A program made the translations under genes and the position numbers. A stretch of 11,814 nucleotides of DNA from Endomicrobium sp. (GTDB lineage Bacteria; Elusimicrobiota; Endomicrobiia; Endomicrobiales; Endomicrobiaceae), in contig JAISRM010000249.1 of the NCBI GenBank assembly GCA_031273645.1, forward strand, positions 1 through 11,814. The letters are read 5' to 3'. Position 1 is the stretch's first letter. Each line of letters begins with the position of its first letter. Below the pieces are notes generated by a model that worked only from the letters and a program-made list of their open reading frames with translations, was not told the origin of the DNA and did no database searches. This document shows positions 5,520 to 11,814 of this stretch, in pieces.

Positions 5520-6677
5520 TTATAAATAGCGTTTTGCGCCGGCGCGCATAATTTTTCCTACGACAAAAACAATTGCGCCTACCAAAAGAGCAAATATCGG
5601 AGCAACTATCAAAGAACCTAAAATCCATTCCCACACTCTTTGAAGAAACTGCATTCCTATTATTTGCCAGCTTATTTCCGTCAGAAAACGTCCGTGCCGC
5701 AAAAAGTAGCCGGTTTCTATGCAGACAAAAGGAATAAACGGCGGCATGGCAAGTTTATCGACGCTGAAAGCTACGGCGCGGTTTAAATTAAACCACCCTA
5801 CGCCGACCATCAAAATAAAAGTTCTTATGCCCGGCAGAGCAAGAGCGCCCCAAAAAGATCCCCATGCTGCAGAAACTCCTAAACGAAAAGGGTTGTCATT
5901 ATGTTTTAATTGTTCCACGACGGCTTTAAAAGGATTTAAAGAGACGATGTCTCCTTTTTCATTTTTCACGTACCGCCTGTGAGCTACCGGGATCATAGAA
6001 CGCATGGTAAGATATGTGTTTAAAACGCCTAAACGCGCATTATCTTTAATAAACCCAAAATGCGAAACGCGTTCGGCTCGGTTTTTAGGGTAATGCACGC
6101 CGACTTCGACTTCTTTAAAATCAAAGCCCGCCCATAAAGCTTTTATAACGATCTCAACTTCAAAAGTAAAACGCCGCGAATAAATTTTATATTTGTCAAA
6201 CAGTTCTACCGGATAAACTCTGAACCCGCTTTGAATGTCGGTTATGTTTTTGCCGGTTTGAACTTTTGCCCAAAAGCCTGAAAATTTGCGTCCGAATTTT
6301 GAAGCGGCCGGTATTGAAGAATCCTGAAAATCGCGTTTGCCTATGATGATTGAAGAAGGATTTTCTTTGGCGGATAAAAGAAGTTTTCCAATATCTGATG
6401 GAAAATGCTGTCCGTCTGCGTCTATAGTTGCTATATGGGTAAAATTATTGTGTTTAGCCCAGTTTGCAGCCGAAATGATAGCAGAGCCCTTGCCCTGATT
6501 TTTCTTAAATTTAATTATATTTACGGGCAGCGCCGAAACGGAGTCAAGTCCGCCGTCGGTGCTGCCGTCATCGACAATGAGAATGTTTTTATATAAATTC
6601 AGCGTCTCTTTTATAACTTTAGAAACCGCCGGTCCGTGATTATAGAGAGGAATAACAATTAAAGGGTTAAATTTCAT
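5520..6677 (-). CDS. Family 2 glycosyltransferase with DUF2062-like C-terminal domain
   Basis: 385 residues. N-terminal GT-A domain (~1-235): VIPLYNHG (8-15), IVDDGST with Asp36/Asp37, the metal-binding DXD as IDADGQH (85-91, Asp86/Asp88), and QSGFRVYP (149-156). The C-terminal part (~255-385) is hydrophobic with three or four membrane-spanning stretches and matches the DUF2062 type (NPFRLGVSAAWGSFWGALAL, 262-281; PFIPFVCIETGYFLRHG). It would transfer a sugar at the inner-membrane cytoplasmic face, probably to make or decorate the lipid or polyene anchor. This GT-DUF2062 pairing with an LPLAT is familiar from APE/flexirubin-type clusters, where the two can be fused; here they are separate genes 187 nt apart. 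The ATG at 6677 begins the conserved LIVIPLYN strand; the ribosome site is weak (AAAAGAT). Confidence 0.9.
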   Translation of the reverse strand: MKFNPLIVIPLYNHGPAVSKVIKETLNLYKNILIVDDGSTDGGLDSVSALPVNIIKFKKNQGKGSAIISAANWAKHNNFTHIATIDADGQHFPSDIGKLLLSAKENPSSIIIGKRDFQDSSIPAASKFGRKFSGFWAKVQTGKNITDIQSGFRVYPVELFDKYKIYSRRFTFEVEIVIKALWAGFDFKEVEVGVHYPKNRAERVSHFGFIKDNARLGVLNTYLTMRSMIPVAHRRYVKNEKGDIVSLNPFKAVVEQLKHNDNPFRLGVSAAWGSFWGALALPGIRTFILMVGVGWFNLNRAVAFSVDKLAMPPFIPFVCIETGYFLRHGRFLTEISWQIIGMQFLQRVWEWILGSLIVAPIFALLVGAIVFVVGKIMRAGAKRYL

Positions 6678-6769
6678 TTTTTATCTTTTTAAATTTTTTT
6701 AGCGCAAGAGTAAATTTTTACATTTATAAGAGCGCCGAAAAGTCTTGCATAGGCGGCGCGCCTAAGAAT

Positions 6770-7243
6770 CTATAAAAACGGCTGCAGTCCGCCGCTTTTC
6801 CATTTGCGGCAAATTTCTTCAAAAAAATCAGGTTTATTGACGAGAATTTCTTTTTCTTTATCTATCATAAGCTGAACGCTGTAACCTCTTGTCATAAGAG
6901 CGCCGCTGTCGTTATAAATGCAAAATTCAAAATCAAGACGGGCGGCTTCGTTCCAATGCAGGAAGGTTTCAAGGCGGTAAGTTTTTTCAAATTCAAGCGG
7001 CTGCATATAATCAAAATGCATTTGCTTTAAAGGAATAGTTATGCCGCGCCGGTAAAAATCCATATAGCCGATGCCGTATTTTTTGCCAAGCGCCAAACGT
7101 CCCTGCTCAAAATAAACCGCATAATTGCCGTGCCAAACTATATTCATCGGGTCAAGTTCGCTAAAACGCGGGCTGAAAGTTATAGCGCAGTTTAACGGTT
7201 TAGGATCTTGGCAATTCTGTTTGAAATACGGTTTGCAAACCAT
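6770..7243 (-). CDS. Acyl-CoA/ACP thioesterase, 4HBT hotdog family
   Basis: 157 residues, typical for single-domain hotdog thioesterases. The signature SELDPMNIVWHGNYAVYFEQGR (28-49) contains Asp31, His38 and Glu46, the usual catalytic region of YbgC/4HBT enzymes. It would hydrolyse acyl thioesters, perhaps to release stalled or finished chains from the ACP. Start choice: the reading frame is open upstream to 7447, but that part is made of dispersed repeats; GGAGGA (7256-7251) is 7 nt before the ATG at 7243 and only 1 nt before the ATG at 7249, so 7243 is preferred. A TATAAT on the minus strand at 7282-7277 has no clear -35. Thioesterases of this type are a usual APE-cluster member. Confidence 0.9.
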   Translation of the reverse strand: MVCKPYFKQNCQDPKPLNCAITFSPRFSELDPMNIVWHGNYAVYFEQGRLALGKKYGIGYMDFYRRGITIPLKQMHFDYMQPLEFEKTYRLETFLHWNEAARLDFEFCIYNDSGALMTRGYSVQLMIDKEKEILVNKPDFFEEICRKWKSGGLQPFL

Positions 7244-7250
7244 CGGCATT

Positions 7251-7256
7251 TCCTCC
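7251..7256 (-). promoter_or_regulatory. Shine-Dalgarno that fixes the thioesterase start
   Basis: GGAGGA on the minus strand, 7 nt from the ATG at 7243. It rules against the longer reading frame that would include repeat DNA. Confidence 0.8.
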
Positions 7257-7293
7257 GCGCATTTTTTATTGAACGCATTATAGTCATTACCTG

Positions 7294-7496
7294 CAGACTT
7301 CGTCTGTTTTATTGGACAGGCTTCGCCTGTTTTATTGGATTGCCCGCCTGCGCCTATTATCAACCCAAATAAAAACTTTCGCAACAGACTTCGTCCGGTT
7401 TGTTCCCGCGAAAGCGGGTTGACAAAAACAGAAACACTCGACGTCATTCATAACTTAGTGGTCAAAACCCCCGTCCCTTTGACCAGACTTCGTCTG
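7294..7496. repeat. Hairpin and B-type modules between dehydratase and thioesterase genes
   Basis: CAGACTTCGTCTG at 7294-7306, CAGGCTTCGCCTG at 7317-7329, a degenerate CAGACTTCGTCCG at 7385-7397, a B-like GTTCCCGCGAAAGCGGGTTGAC at 7402-7423, and CAGACTTCGTCTG at 7484-7496. The DNA between them (7424-7483) shows nothing recognisable. Confidence 0.8.
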
Positions 7497-7540
7497 TTTA
7501 TTGGAAACAGCCCGTGTCAGTTTTGTCATTTCTGCGTTTT

Positions 7541-7655
7541 TAAAAGAAATAATGTCAGAAACTATATTAATATTAAAAATGGATTCCCACCCGATAAAAA
7601 CACTCGAGCGCAGGCTGCTAAGGAAGAACAAATATTAAAAACGCGAGAATGACAA
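7541..7655 (+). repeat. Composite dispersed repeat, copy 3 (linker C plus module D)
   Basis: The AT-rich linker AAAAGAAATAATG...TATTAATATTAA (7543-7578) is in the same orientation as the copy at 1-82 and opposite to those at 3791 and 11639. It runs into module D at 7583-7655, 69 of 73 bases identical by eye to 3916-3988. D starts ATTCCC and ends AATGACAAC, the same ends as a B palindrome, so D looks like a long-loop form of B. Followed by degenerate TTC hairpins at ~7657-7691. Confidence 0.88.
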
Positions 7656-7730
7656 CGGGCTTCGCCTATTTTATGGAACAGCCTTCGGCGGTTTTTCCAA
7701 TTCCCTTAGTCTGTTGTCAATTTTTGCGCG

Positions 7731-8090
7731 TTAAACCGACGCCGTCAAAGTTATTTGCGAATATGTTTCTTTGTCGTCTTTTATCGCCGCTTTAAAAACG
7801 GCTTCGTCTGCGTTAAGAGACAAAAGTTCTATCCGGCAAATAATTTCGGTATCCGGACGAACGGGCTTTATAAATTTTACTTTGTCTGCGCATTTGAGTT
7901 TTGCATCGGCGTTATTAAGCAGCTTTCTTGCGCAAAACGCGGCTATTTCTATCTGAACTATGCCGGGCAGCAAAGGCTCGTCGGGGAAATGTCCTTTAAA
8001 CGCAATAAAATCTTTTCCGATTTTAAAAATAAAATCGCCGCCTCTCATTTCAGAAAATGCGCCGGTTATGTCTGTTTTGACGTTTTTCAT
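7731..8090 (-). CDS. 3-hydroxyacyl-ACP dehydratase, FabZ-like (APE dehydratase)
   Basis: 119 residues, single hotdog domain, somewhat shorter than FabZ (~145). The catalytic block GHFPDEPLLPGIVQIE (33-48) has His34 and Glu48, with the 14-residue spacing of the FabZ His/Glu pair. It would remove water from 3-hydroxyacyl-ACP to give the trans double bonds of a conjugated chain. It needs a ketoreductase for its substrate, and none is in this window. Start: ATG at 8090 with GGGAT about 8 nt upstream. It sits 70 nt after the lipoprotein gene; that gap contains a 15-codon open frame I do not trust. Conserved-block evidence is strong; APE role by context. Confidence 0.92.
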   Translation of the reverse strand: MKNVKTDITGAFSEMRGGDFIFKIGKDFIAFKGHFPDEPLLPGIVQIEIAAFCARKLLNNADAKLKCADKVKFIKPVRPDTEIICRIELLSLNADEAVFKAAIKDDKETYSQITLTASV

Positions 8091-8160
8091 TTGTTTATCC
8101 CGTTATTTTGCAAGCAGCGCGCGGCTTATTTTGGTTTTACTTTCCGGCATTTGCGCGCTT

Positions 8161-8595
8161 TTATATTTTGCCCACCCATAATATCGGTTCGTCTCCGCTG
8201 TAAAAGTAAATCCTGTTATTTATAACCTTAACGTTGTCCTGACTTTTATCTATAAAATATTGTCTGAAAAAAGATTCAAATTCTTCTATAGTGTTTTTAG
8301 GCATAAACCCCGCGATAAAATATATATCGCTTCCGTTTTCTTTTGTTATTTTCATATCCTGCAGTTTAGAGCCCATATCGTTCATTATTATTACGCGCAC
8401 GCCGTCTTTATCCGTAACCGCAATAACTCTAAACTGTAAATCGTCTTTGTAAACGCCGTAAAACATGGTCGTTTTTTCTAAACCCTGCGCAAAAGCCGCC
8501 GGCGGTTCTTTAACGTTATAATTTATTTTTTGCCCGGCGCAAGATGCAAAAAACAACAGCGGCAGCGCAAACGTCAACGCGTATTTATAGATCAT
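8161..8595 (-). CDS. Small predicted outer-membrane lipoprotein (DUF3261-like by position)
   Basis: 144 residues. Type II signal peptide: MIYKY, a hydrophobic core, then the lipobox FASC with Cys19 as the lipidated residue. The mature part is mostly beta-predicted, with MNDMGSKLQDMKITKENGSD near 77-96 and no catalytic motif. In APE clusters a small lipoprotein of the DUF3261 group commonly follows the exporter and is thought to help place the product in the outer membrane; this gene is in that position, but sequence similarity to that family is weak by eye. Start: the frame is open to 8634, but the ATG at 8595 has AAAGGA 8 nt upstream and gives a proper signal peptide, so 8595 is preferred. 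Confidence 0.75.
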   Translation of the reverse strand: MIYKYALTFALPLLFFASCAGQKINYNVKEPPAAFAQGLEKTTMFYGVYKDDLQFRVIAVTDKDGVRVIIMNDMGSKLQDMKITKENGSDIYFIAGFMPKNTIEEFESFFRQYFIDKSQDNVKVINNRIYFYSGDEPILWVGKI

Positions 8596-8667
8596 CGCAT
8601 ATCCTTTAGAGCGGCGCAAATTAAGCGCAAACAAAATACAAAGGCCGCATTTATTTTTTATTGCCGG

Positions 8668-10938
8668 TTACTGCGCGTTCTTTGTTTTTAAAAACGCCGG
8701 CATTATAAAAAGACTTACCAAGATCGCCGTCAAAATTGCGCTAAAAACCATTAACCCTATTATAAACAAAACTTTATGCTGAGCGGCCATCAGGCTGCCA
8801 AAGCCTATAAGCGTTGATAAAGCTGCGCAAATAACGGCTTTATCCGGATGAAGTTTACTGCCTTTAACATTTTGGAATATAATAAAAATTCCGTAATCTA
8901 TGCCAAGCCCTATGATCAAAGGCATTGTAAAAAGTCCGAAAATATTTATTTCTATTTTCAACAAAGCCGCAATGGCAAAAAAAACGCCTATGCCGCATAA
9001 AGGCGGCAGCATGCTTAAAGCCGCAAATTTAAAATTTTTTAGAAAAAGACCTATAAGCAAAAAAGCGCATACAACAACGCAAGCCATTATTTTATAAAAA
9101 AGCAAAAACACTTCTTTCTTTATTTTCAACTGCAGGCTTGAATTTGACACAATCGCGGTTTCAACTCCGTCTGCGCCCGATACAGCCGAATTTTTGGGTA
9201 TAATATTTACAAAAGCAAAACCGTTATCGCGCTTTATAACGGGATTATAAAAATCCTCAAGGCTAAAATCTGGCGCGCCGTTAAATTTGCCGGTTTCTAA
9301 AAAAGAATAGAAATCTTTGAAGATATTCGGATCTACGGCATATTGTTTTAAAACGCTTCCCATTGTTTCTTTTATATCATTTATTCTTTCTTCATTCCAA
9401 AACTTTTTCCACCGGGCGACGTTAATTTCTTTGCGTTTTTTGCTTGGGAACAAATCCGCTAAAAACAAAACGTCTTTATTTAAATCAGATAAGCGTTCAT
9501 TATTTTCAAGAACTTCTTCCCGCGTGTCTGCAAAAACAAATAAAAATTCATTATCGTTATAAGCGTTTGAAGTAAGGCTTTCAAAAACCGCTTTATCTTT
9601 TTGAAACTGTTTTGACACCGTGTTTAACGACTCAAAAGACGAATTAAATGTTGCAAATTTAATTCCCGCAAAAGAGCAAATAACAATTGCCGCAAGCGCC
9701 GCGGCGGCGTATTTGGGTTTTAGTTTGCTTTTAAAAGAAAAACTTTTTTCTTTGACCTGCGCGCAATCAAAAATTAAAGGGCAAATAAAAATGGATATAA
9801 AAAAAGCCGCCGTAAGGCCGCAGGCGCAAAATACGGATATTTGCTTAAAAACGGCAATATTTGAAAAAAACAAAAGCGAAAACACCGCTATAGACGTTAA
9901 CGCGCTAATGCTTATAGGTTTTATCATGGCTTTAGCCGCGGCAAATCTGCATTCTTCTTTTGAAGCTTTCAGCGCAAAATACATATAGACGCAATAATCT
10001 ATGCAAAGCCCCATAAGCACAGATCCAAACCCCACGGCAATACCCGATATAGAGCCGAAAACATAAGCCGTAACAACGGTTGAAAAAACAACTATCAAAG
10101 ACGGCAAAGCATAGATAAACAAAGATTTTTTCTCTCTGAAAAAAACAAAGAACAACAGCAGCATTAAAGAGCCGGCTATAAAAAATATTTTCTTTATGTC
10201 GCTTAAAATAATACGGCTGTTTTCAGCAGTGTATCGCGGAGCGCCCATATAAAAAGCGCGCGCGCCTTCGGGCAGGAAACTTTGAGCTTTGTTAAAAAAA
10301 ATATCGGCTTCTTTAGCCGAGCCTGCGTTAAGAAAATTTTTATCGTAATTAAAAATAAGCAAAACGCGCTTGCCGTCGCGCGACGACAAAAATCCGTTTT
10401 CGGCTTTAAGATCCGACGCGGCGTTTATTTTTTTAAGCTCTCCGGCAAAAACGCCCAAAAAGCCGAGCGGATCGGCAAGAACAAAATTCTGTCTGAACAT
10501 GCCTTCTGCAGAATACAAAATTCTTACGGCTTCTTCGGTTTTTAAGATCACGGACTCTTTGTTTAAAAGCGGCAATATTTGTTTTTCAAAATTTTCGTTC
10601 CATACGGGCGCAATATTATAATAGTACGAAAGCAGAAAAGCGGCGTCTGCAATGACAGGCTTAAAATTTAACTCCTCATTTTCGCAAAAAGCCGACATCA
10701 TGCTCTGCGCGGCCGATTCGGCCGTCTCTTTATCTTTGCCTTCTACGACTACAAAAAGTTTATTTGAAAGCGGCGAGCTTTGAAAAAGATTTATTTCTTT
10801 TGCAAAAGACGCCGGCAGCATTTGGGCAATATCCTGCCCGAAACGGATTTTAAAAAAAGCCGCGCTAAAACAGAGAAAAACTGCGGCTATAACGGTAAAA
10901 TAAAGTTTCTTATGCTTTGCAATTAAAGACCAGATCAT
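8668..10938 (-). CDS. MMPL/RND-type exporter
   Basis: 756 residues with the two-fold layout of the family: TM1 (~12-31), periplasmic domain (~32-248), TM2-6 (~250-390), TM7 (~409-428), second periplasmic domain (~429-608), TM8-12 (~610-750). Paired proton-relay Asp residues lie in the equivalent helices: Asp314 in GLCIDYCVYMY and Asp681 in GLGIDYGIFII. Such proteins export lipids or polyketides from the inner membrane using the proton gradient; here the likely cargo is the lipid-linked polyene. It starts 11 nt after the LolA-like gene, so the two are co-translated, and the lipoprotein follows by 72 nt, giving a transport sub-cluster. Start: ATG at 10938 with a modest GGAT site. Length and topology are complete. 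Confidence 0.93.
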   Translation of the reverse strand: MIWSLIAKHKKLYFTVIAAVFLCFSAAFFKIRFGQDIAQMLPASFAKEINLFQSSPLSNKLFVVVEGKDKETAESAAQSMMSAFCENEELNFKPVIADAAFLLSYYYNIAPVWNENFEKQILPLLNKESVILKTEEAVRILYSAEGMFRQNFVLADPLGFLGVFAGELKKINAASDLKAENGFLSSRDGKRVLLIFNYDKNFLNAGSAKEADIFFNKAQSFLPEGARAFYMGAPRYTAENSRIILSDIKKIFFIAGSLMLLLFFVFFREKKSLFIYALPSLIVVFSTVVTAYVFGSISGIAVGFGSVLMGLCIDYCVYMYFALKASKEECRFAAAKAMIKPISISALTSIAVFSLLFFSNIAVFKQISVFCACGLTAAFFISIFICPLIFDCAQVKEKSFSFKSKLKPKYAAAALAAIVICSFAGIKFATFNSSFESLNTVSKQFQKDKAVFESLTSNAYNDNEFLFVFADTREEVLENNERLSDLNKDVLFLADLFPSKKRKEINVARWKKFWNEERINDIKETMGSVLKQYAVDPNIFKDFYSFLETGKFNGAPDFSLEDFYNPVIKRDNGFAFVNIIPKNSAVSGADGVETAIVSNSSLQLKIKKEVFLLFYKIMACVVVCAFLLIGLFLKNFKFAALSMLPPLCGIGVFFAIAALLKIEINIFGLFTMPLIIGLGIDYGIFIIFQNVKGSKLHPDKAVICAALSTLIGFGSLMAAQHKVLFIIGLMVFSAILTAILVSLFIMPAFLKTKNAQ

Positions 10939-10949
10939 ATTTTAATCCG

Positions 10950-11519
10950 TTAAAACTCGGTCACGGAAGTATTTGAAAAACTTATTTCCGTTTTATCGCC
11001 GGTTTTGTTTGAAATTACCACTTTCGACACGGCCGGGCTGTCTTTTGAAACGTAAATTTTTATATTGTCCACGTCCTGACTTTTTGAATTATTTTTCGGC
11101 GATAAAACAAGCCCTTCGTCAAAAGCGCCAATAGCGTAAGTTTTTGATATAAGCTCTTTATCCATTGAAATGAAAGCGTAAAGATAACCGGTCGCAGCTT
11201 TTGCAAAAGGCTGCGAGCTTATGTCGGTTATTTCTGTTTTTCCGTTATTGTTTTGCCATTTAAACGCTTTTTCTGCCTCTATTGTAAATCCGTAAGCAAA
11301 AGGTTTTGCGTATTCCCATTTAAGAAAAGACGGTTTTTGAAACAAAAAATGCCCGGAACTTTCAAACGGAGTTTTTGAAATAGAAACAAAACGCTCCATT
11401 TTAAAATCGCTTTCAACGCTTTTAACGTTTGCAAATTTGCTAAAAATCTCGTCTGCATTTTGGGCAAAAAGCGTTTGCGCGCATAAAAATGTAAGGCAGG
11501 ATATTATTATTTTTTTCAT
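10950..11519 (-). CDS. LolA-like periplasmic (lipo)carrier protein
   Basis: 189 residues with a Sec signal peptide (MKKIIISCLTFLCAQTLFA, probable cut before Gln20). The mature part has the LolA-like strand order: SVESDFKMERF (34-44), GHFLFQKPSFLKWEYAKP (56-73), and a C-terminal TGDKTEISFSNTSV strand pair. LolA proteins shuttle hydrophobic acyl cargo across the periplasm; APE clusters carry a dedicated paralog next to the MMPL exporter, as here. A housekeeping LolA would not normally sit with a KS/ACP operon, so I favour the dedicated role. It appears to be the first gene of the operon. GGAGG (11537-11533) is 13 nt from the ATG, an unusually long spacing, but no nearer in-frame start exists. 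Confidence 0.88.
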   Translation of the reverse strand: MKKIIISCLTFLCAQTLFAQNADEIFSKFANVKSVESDFKMERFVSISKTPFESSGHFLFQKPSFLKWEYAKPFAYGFTIEAEKAFKWQNNNGKTEITDISSQPFAKAATGYLYAFISMDKELISKTYAIGAFDEGLVLSPKNNSKSQDVDNIKIYVSKDSPAVSKVVISNKTGDKTEISFSNTSVTEF

Positions 11520-11638
11520 AATTTTTTATTGACCTCCGCGCAACAATCTGCTGGGCGCCAGCGCTACCTGTCAGCAAGAGCTGTCAACGGTTAACTGCTT
11601 TTTTAAAATTGTCGTTTCAAAATGTCTTTTAGTTTGTC
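11520..11638. other. Upstream region of the first operon gene
   Basis: Contains the GGAGG of the LolA-like gene. A TTGACA on the minus strand (11587-11582) has no -10 at a suitable distance, so I do not call a promoter. CTGTCAGCAAGAGCTGTCAA (11569-11588) contains a short direct repeat of TGTCA. A 19-codon minus-strand frame (11603-11662) starts inside the flanking repeat and is probably not a gene. Confidence 0.4.
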
Positions 11639-11783
11639 ATCCTCGCGAAAGCGGGGATCCATTTTTAATATTAATAATAGTTTCTAACATTATTTCTTTT
11701 CAGACTGCGTCTGTTTTTATAAAACAGCCGAAGGCTGTAAAAAGAATTTTTTAGCAAACGTGGATTCCCATTTTCATGGGAAT
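11639..11783 (+). repeat. Composite dispersed repeat, copy 4 (B-C-A-A-linker-B)
   Basis: B-type palindrome with ATCCTCGCG/GCGGGGAT arms (11639-11658), AT-rich linker with TTAATATTAATA, hairpins CAGACTGCGTCTG (11701-11713) and CAGCCGAAGGCTG (11725-11737), spacer GAATTTTTTAGCAAAC, then a second B palindrome (11764-11783). Matches 3791-3915 in the same direction and 1-80 in the reverse direction. The remaining bases to the window end (11784-11814) are further degenerate CAGAC-type words. Confidence 0.9.
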
Positions 11784-11814
11784 GACAACACAGACGAACT
11801 CTGACAAAACAGCT

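Noticed and set aside
7277..7282. TATAAT (minus strand) upstream of the thioesterase gene as a promoter
   Set aside because: No recognisable -35 at 15-19 nt; the upstream DNA is hairpin repeat.
7244..7447. N-terminal extension of the thioesterase reading frame by 68 residues
   Set aside because: It is composed of dispersed repeat DNA, and GGAGGA sits correctly for the internal ATG at 7243.
8103..8150. 15-codon minus-strand frame (MPESKTKISRALLAK) just before the dehydratase
   Set aside because: No ribosome site and too short to judge; its frame is open further into the lipoprotein gene, which is probably chance.
8596..8634. Longer start for the lipoprotein gene
   Set aside because: The ATG at 8595 has a good ribosome site and begins a proper lipoprotein signal peptide; the extension adds charged residues before it.
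11582..11587. TTGACA (minus strand) as the -35 of the operon promoter
   Set aside because: The DNA 15-19 nt downstream is GC-rich (GCGCTGGCG) with no -10 box.
11603..11662. 19-codon minus-strand frame (starting MDPRFRED) upstream of the LolA-like gene
   Set aside because: Starts inside a dispersed repeat with no ribosome site; the same repeat gives a similar start at 58 on the plus strand.

Overview
The window carries a one-directional gene set, all on the minus strand, that reads as an aryl-polyene (APE)/flexirubin-like pigment operon from a Gram-negative bacterium. In transcription order (high to low coordinates) the genes are: LolA-like periplasmic carrier (10950-11519), MMPL/RND-type exporter (8668-10938), small lipoprotein (8161-8595), FabZ-like dehydratase (7731-8090), hotdog thioesterase (6770-7243), family 2 glycosyltransferase with a DUF2062-like tail (5520-6677), LpxL/HtrB-like acyltransferase (4448-5332), acyl carrier protein (4169-4426), beta-ketoacyl synthase (2167-3438), and a 592-residue protein joining an inactive KS-like domain to an acyl-AMP ligase (392-2170). 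The inferred logic is that the ligase loads an acyl starter on the ACP, KS and dehydratase build a conjugated chain, the glycosyltransferase and acyltransferase attach it to a lipid anchor, and the exporter, LolA-like protein and lipoprotein deliver it to the outer membrane. No ketoreductase, second complete KS, second ACP or starter-forming enzyme is visible, so the set is incomplete within the window or borrows enzymes from elsewhere.

The host is double-membraned, to judge from LolA, the lipoprotein and the LPLAT enzyme. Coding DNA is A/T-rich with AAA/TTT-rich codons. No marker fixes the taxon. An Elusimicrobiota/Endomicrobia-like host is only a weak guess from the general look of the genes and repeats.

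The second theme is repeats. Intergenic stretches (1-391, 3552-4080, 5450-5519, 7294-7690, 11639-11814) are built from a few mixed modules: 13-bp hairpins with GAA/TTC loops (module A), 20-bp ATTCCC-N8-GGGAAT palindromes (module B), a ~45-bp AT-rich linker centred on TTAATATTAA (module C), and a ~73-bp module that replaces B in two places (module D). Copies at the two window ends are inverted relative to each other and bracket the operon. A 53-bp tandem array lies just past the last gene, one hairpin is embedded in the KS reading frame, and a short open frame ending just before the KS looks like the tail of a lost gene.

The best regulatory candidate lies before the acyltransferase gene: an extended -10 box, a perfect 24-bp palindrome upstream of it, and an inverted repeat in the leader. 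I could not see a convincing promoter upstream of the first gene (lolA-like); 11520-11638 holds only its Shine-Dalgarno sequence and unassigned DNA.
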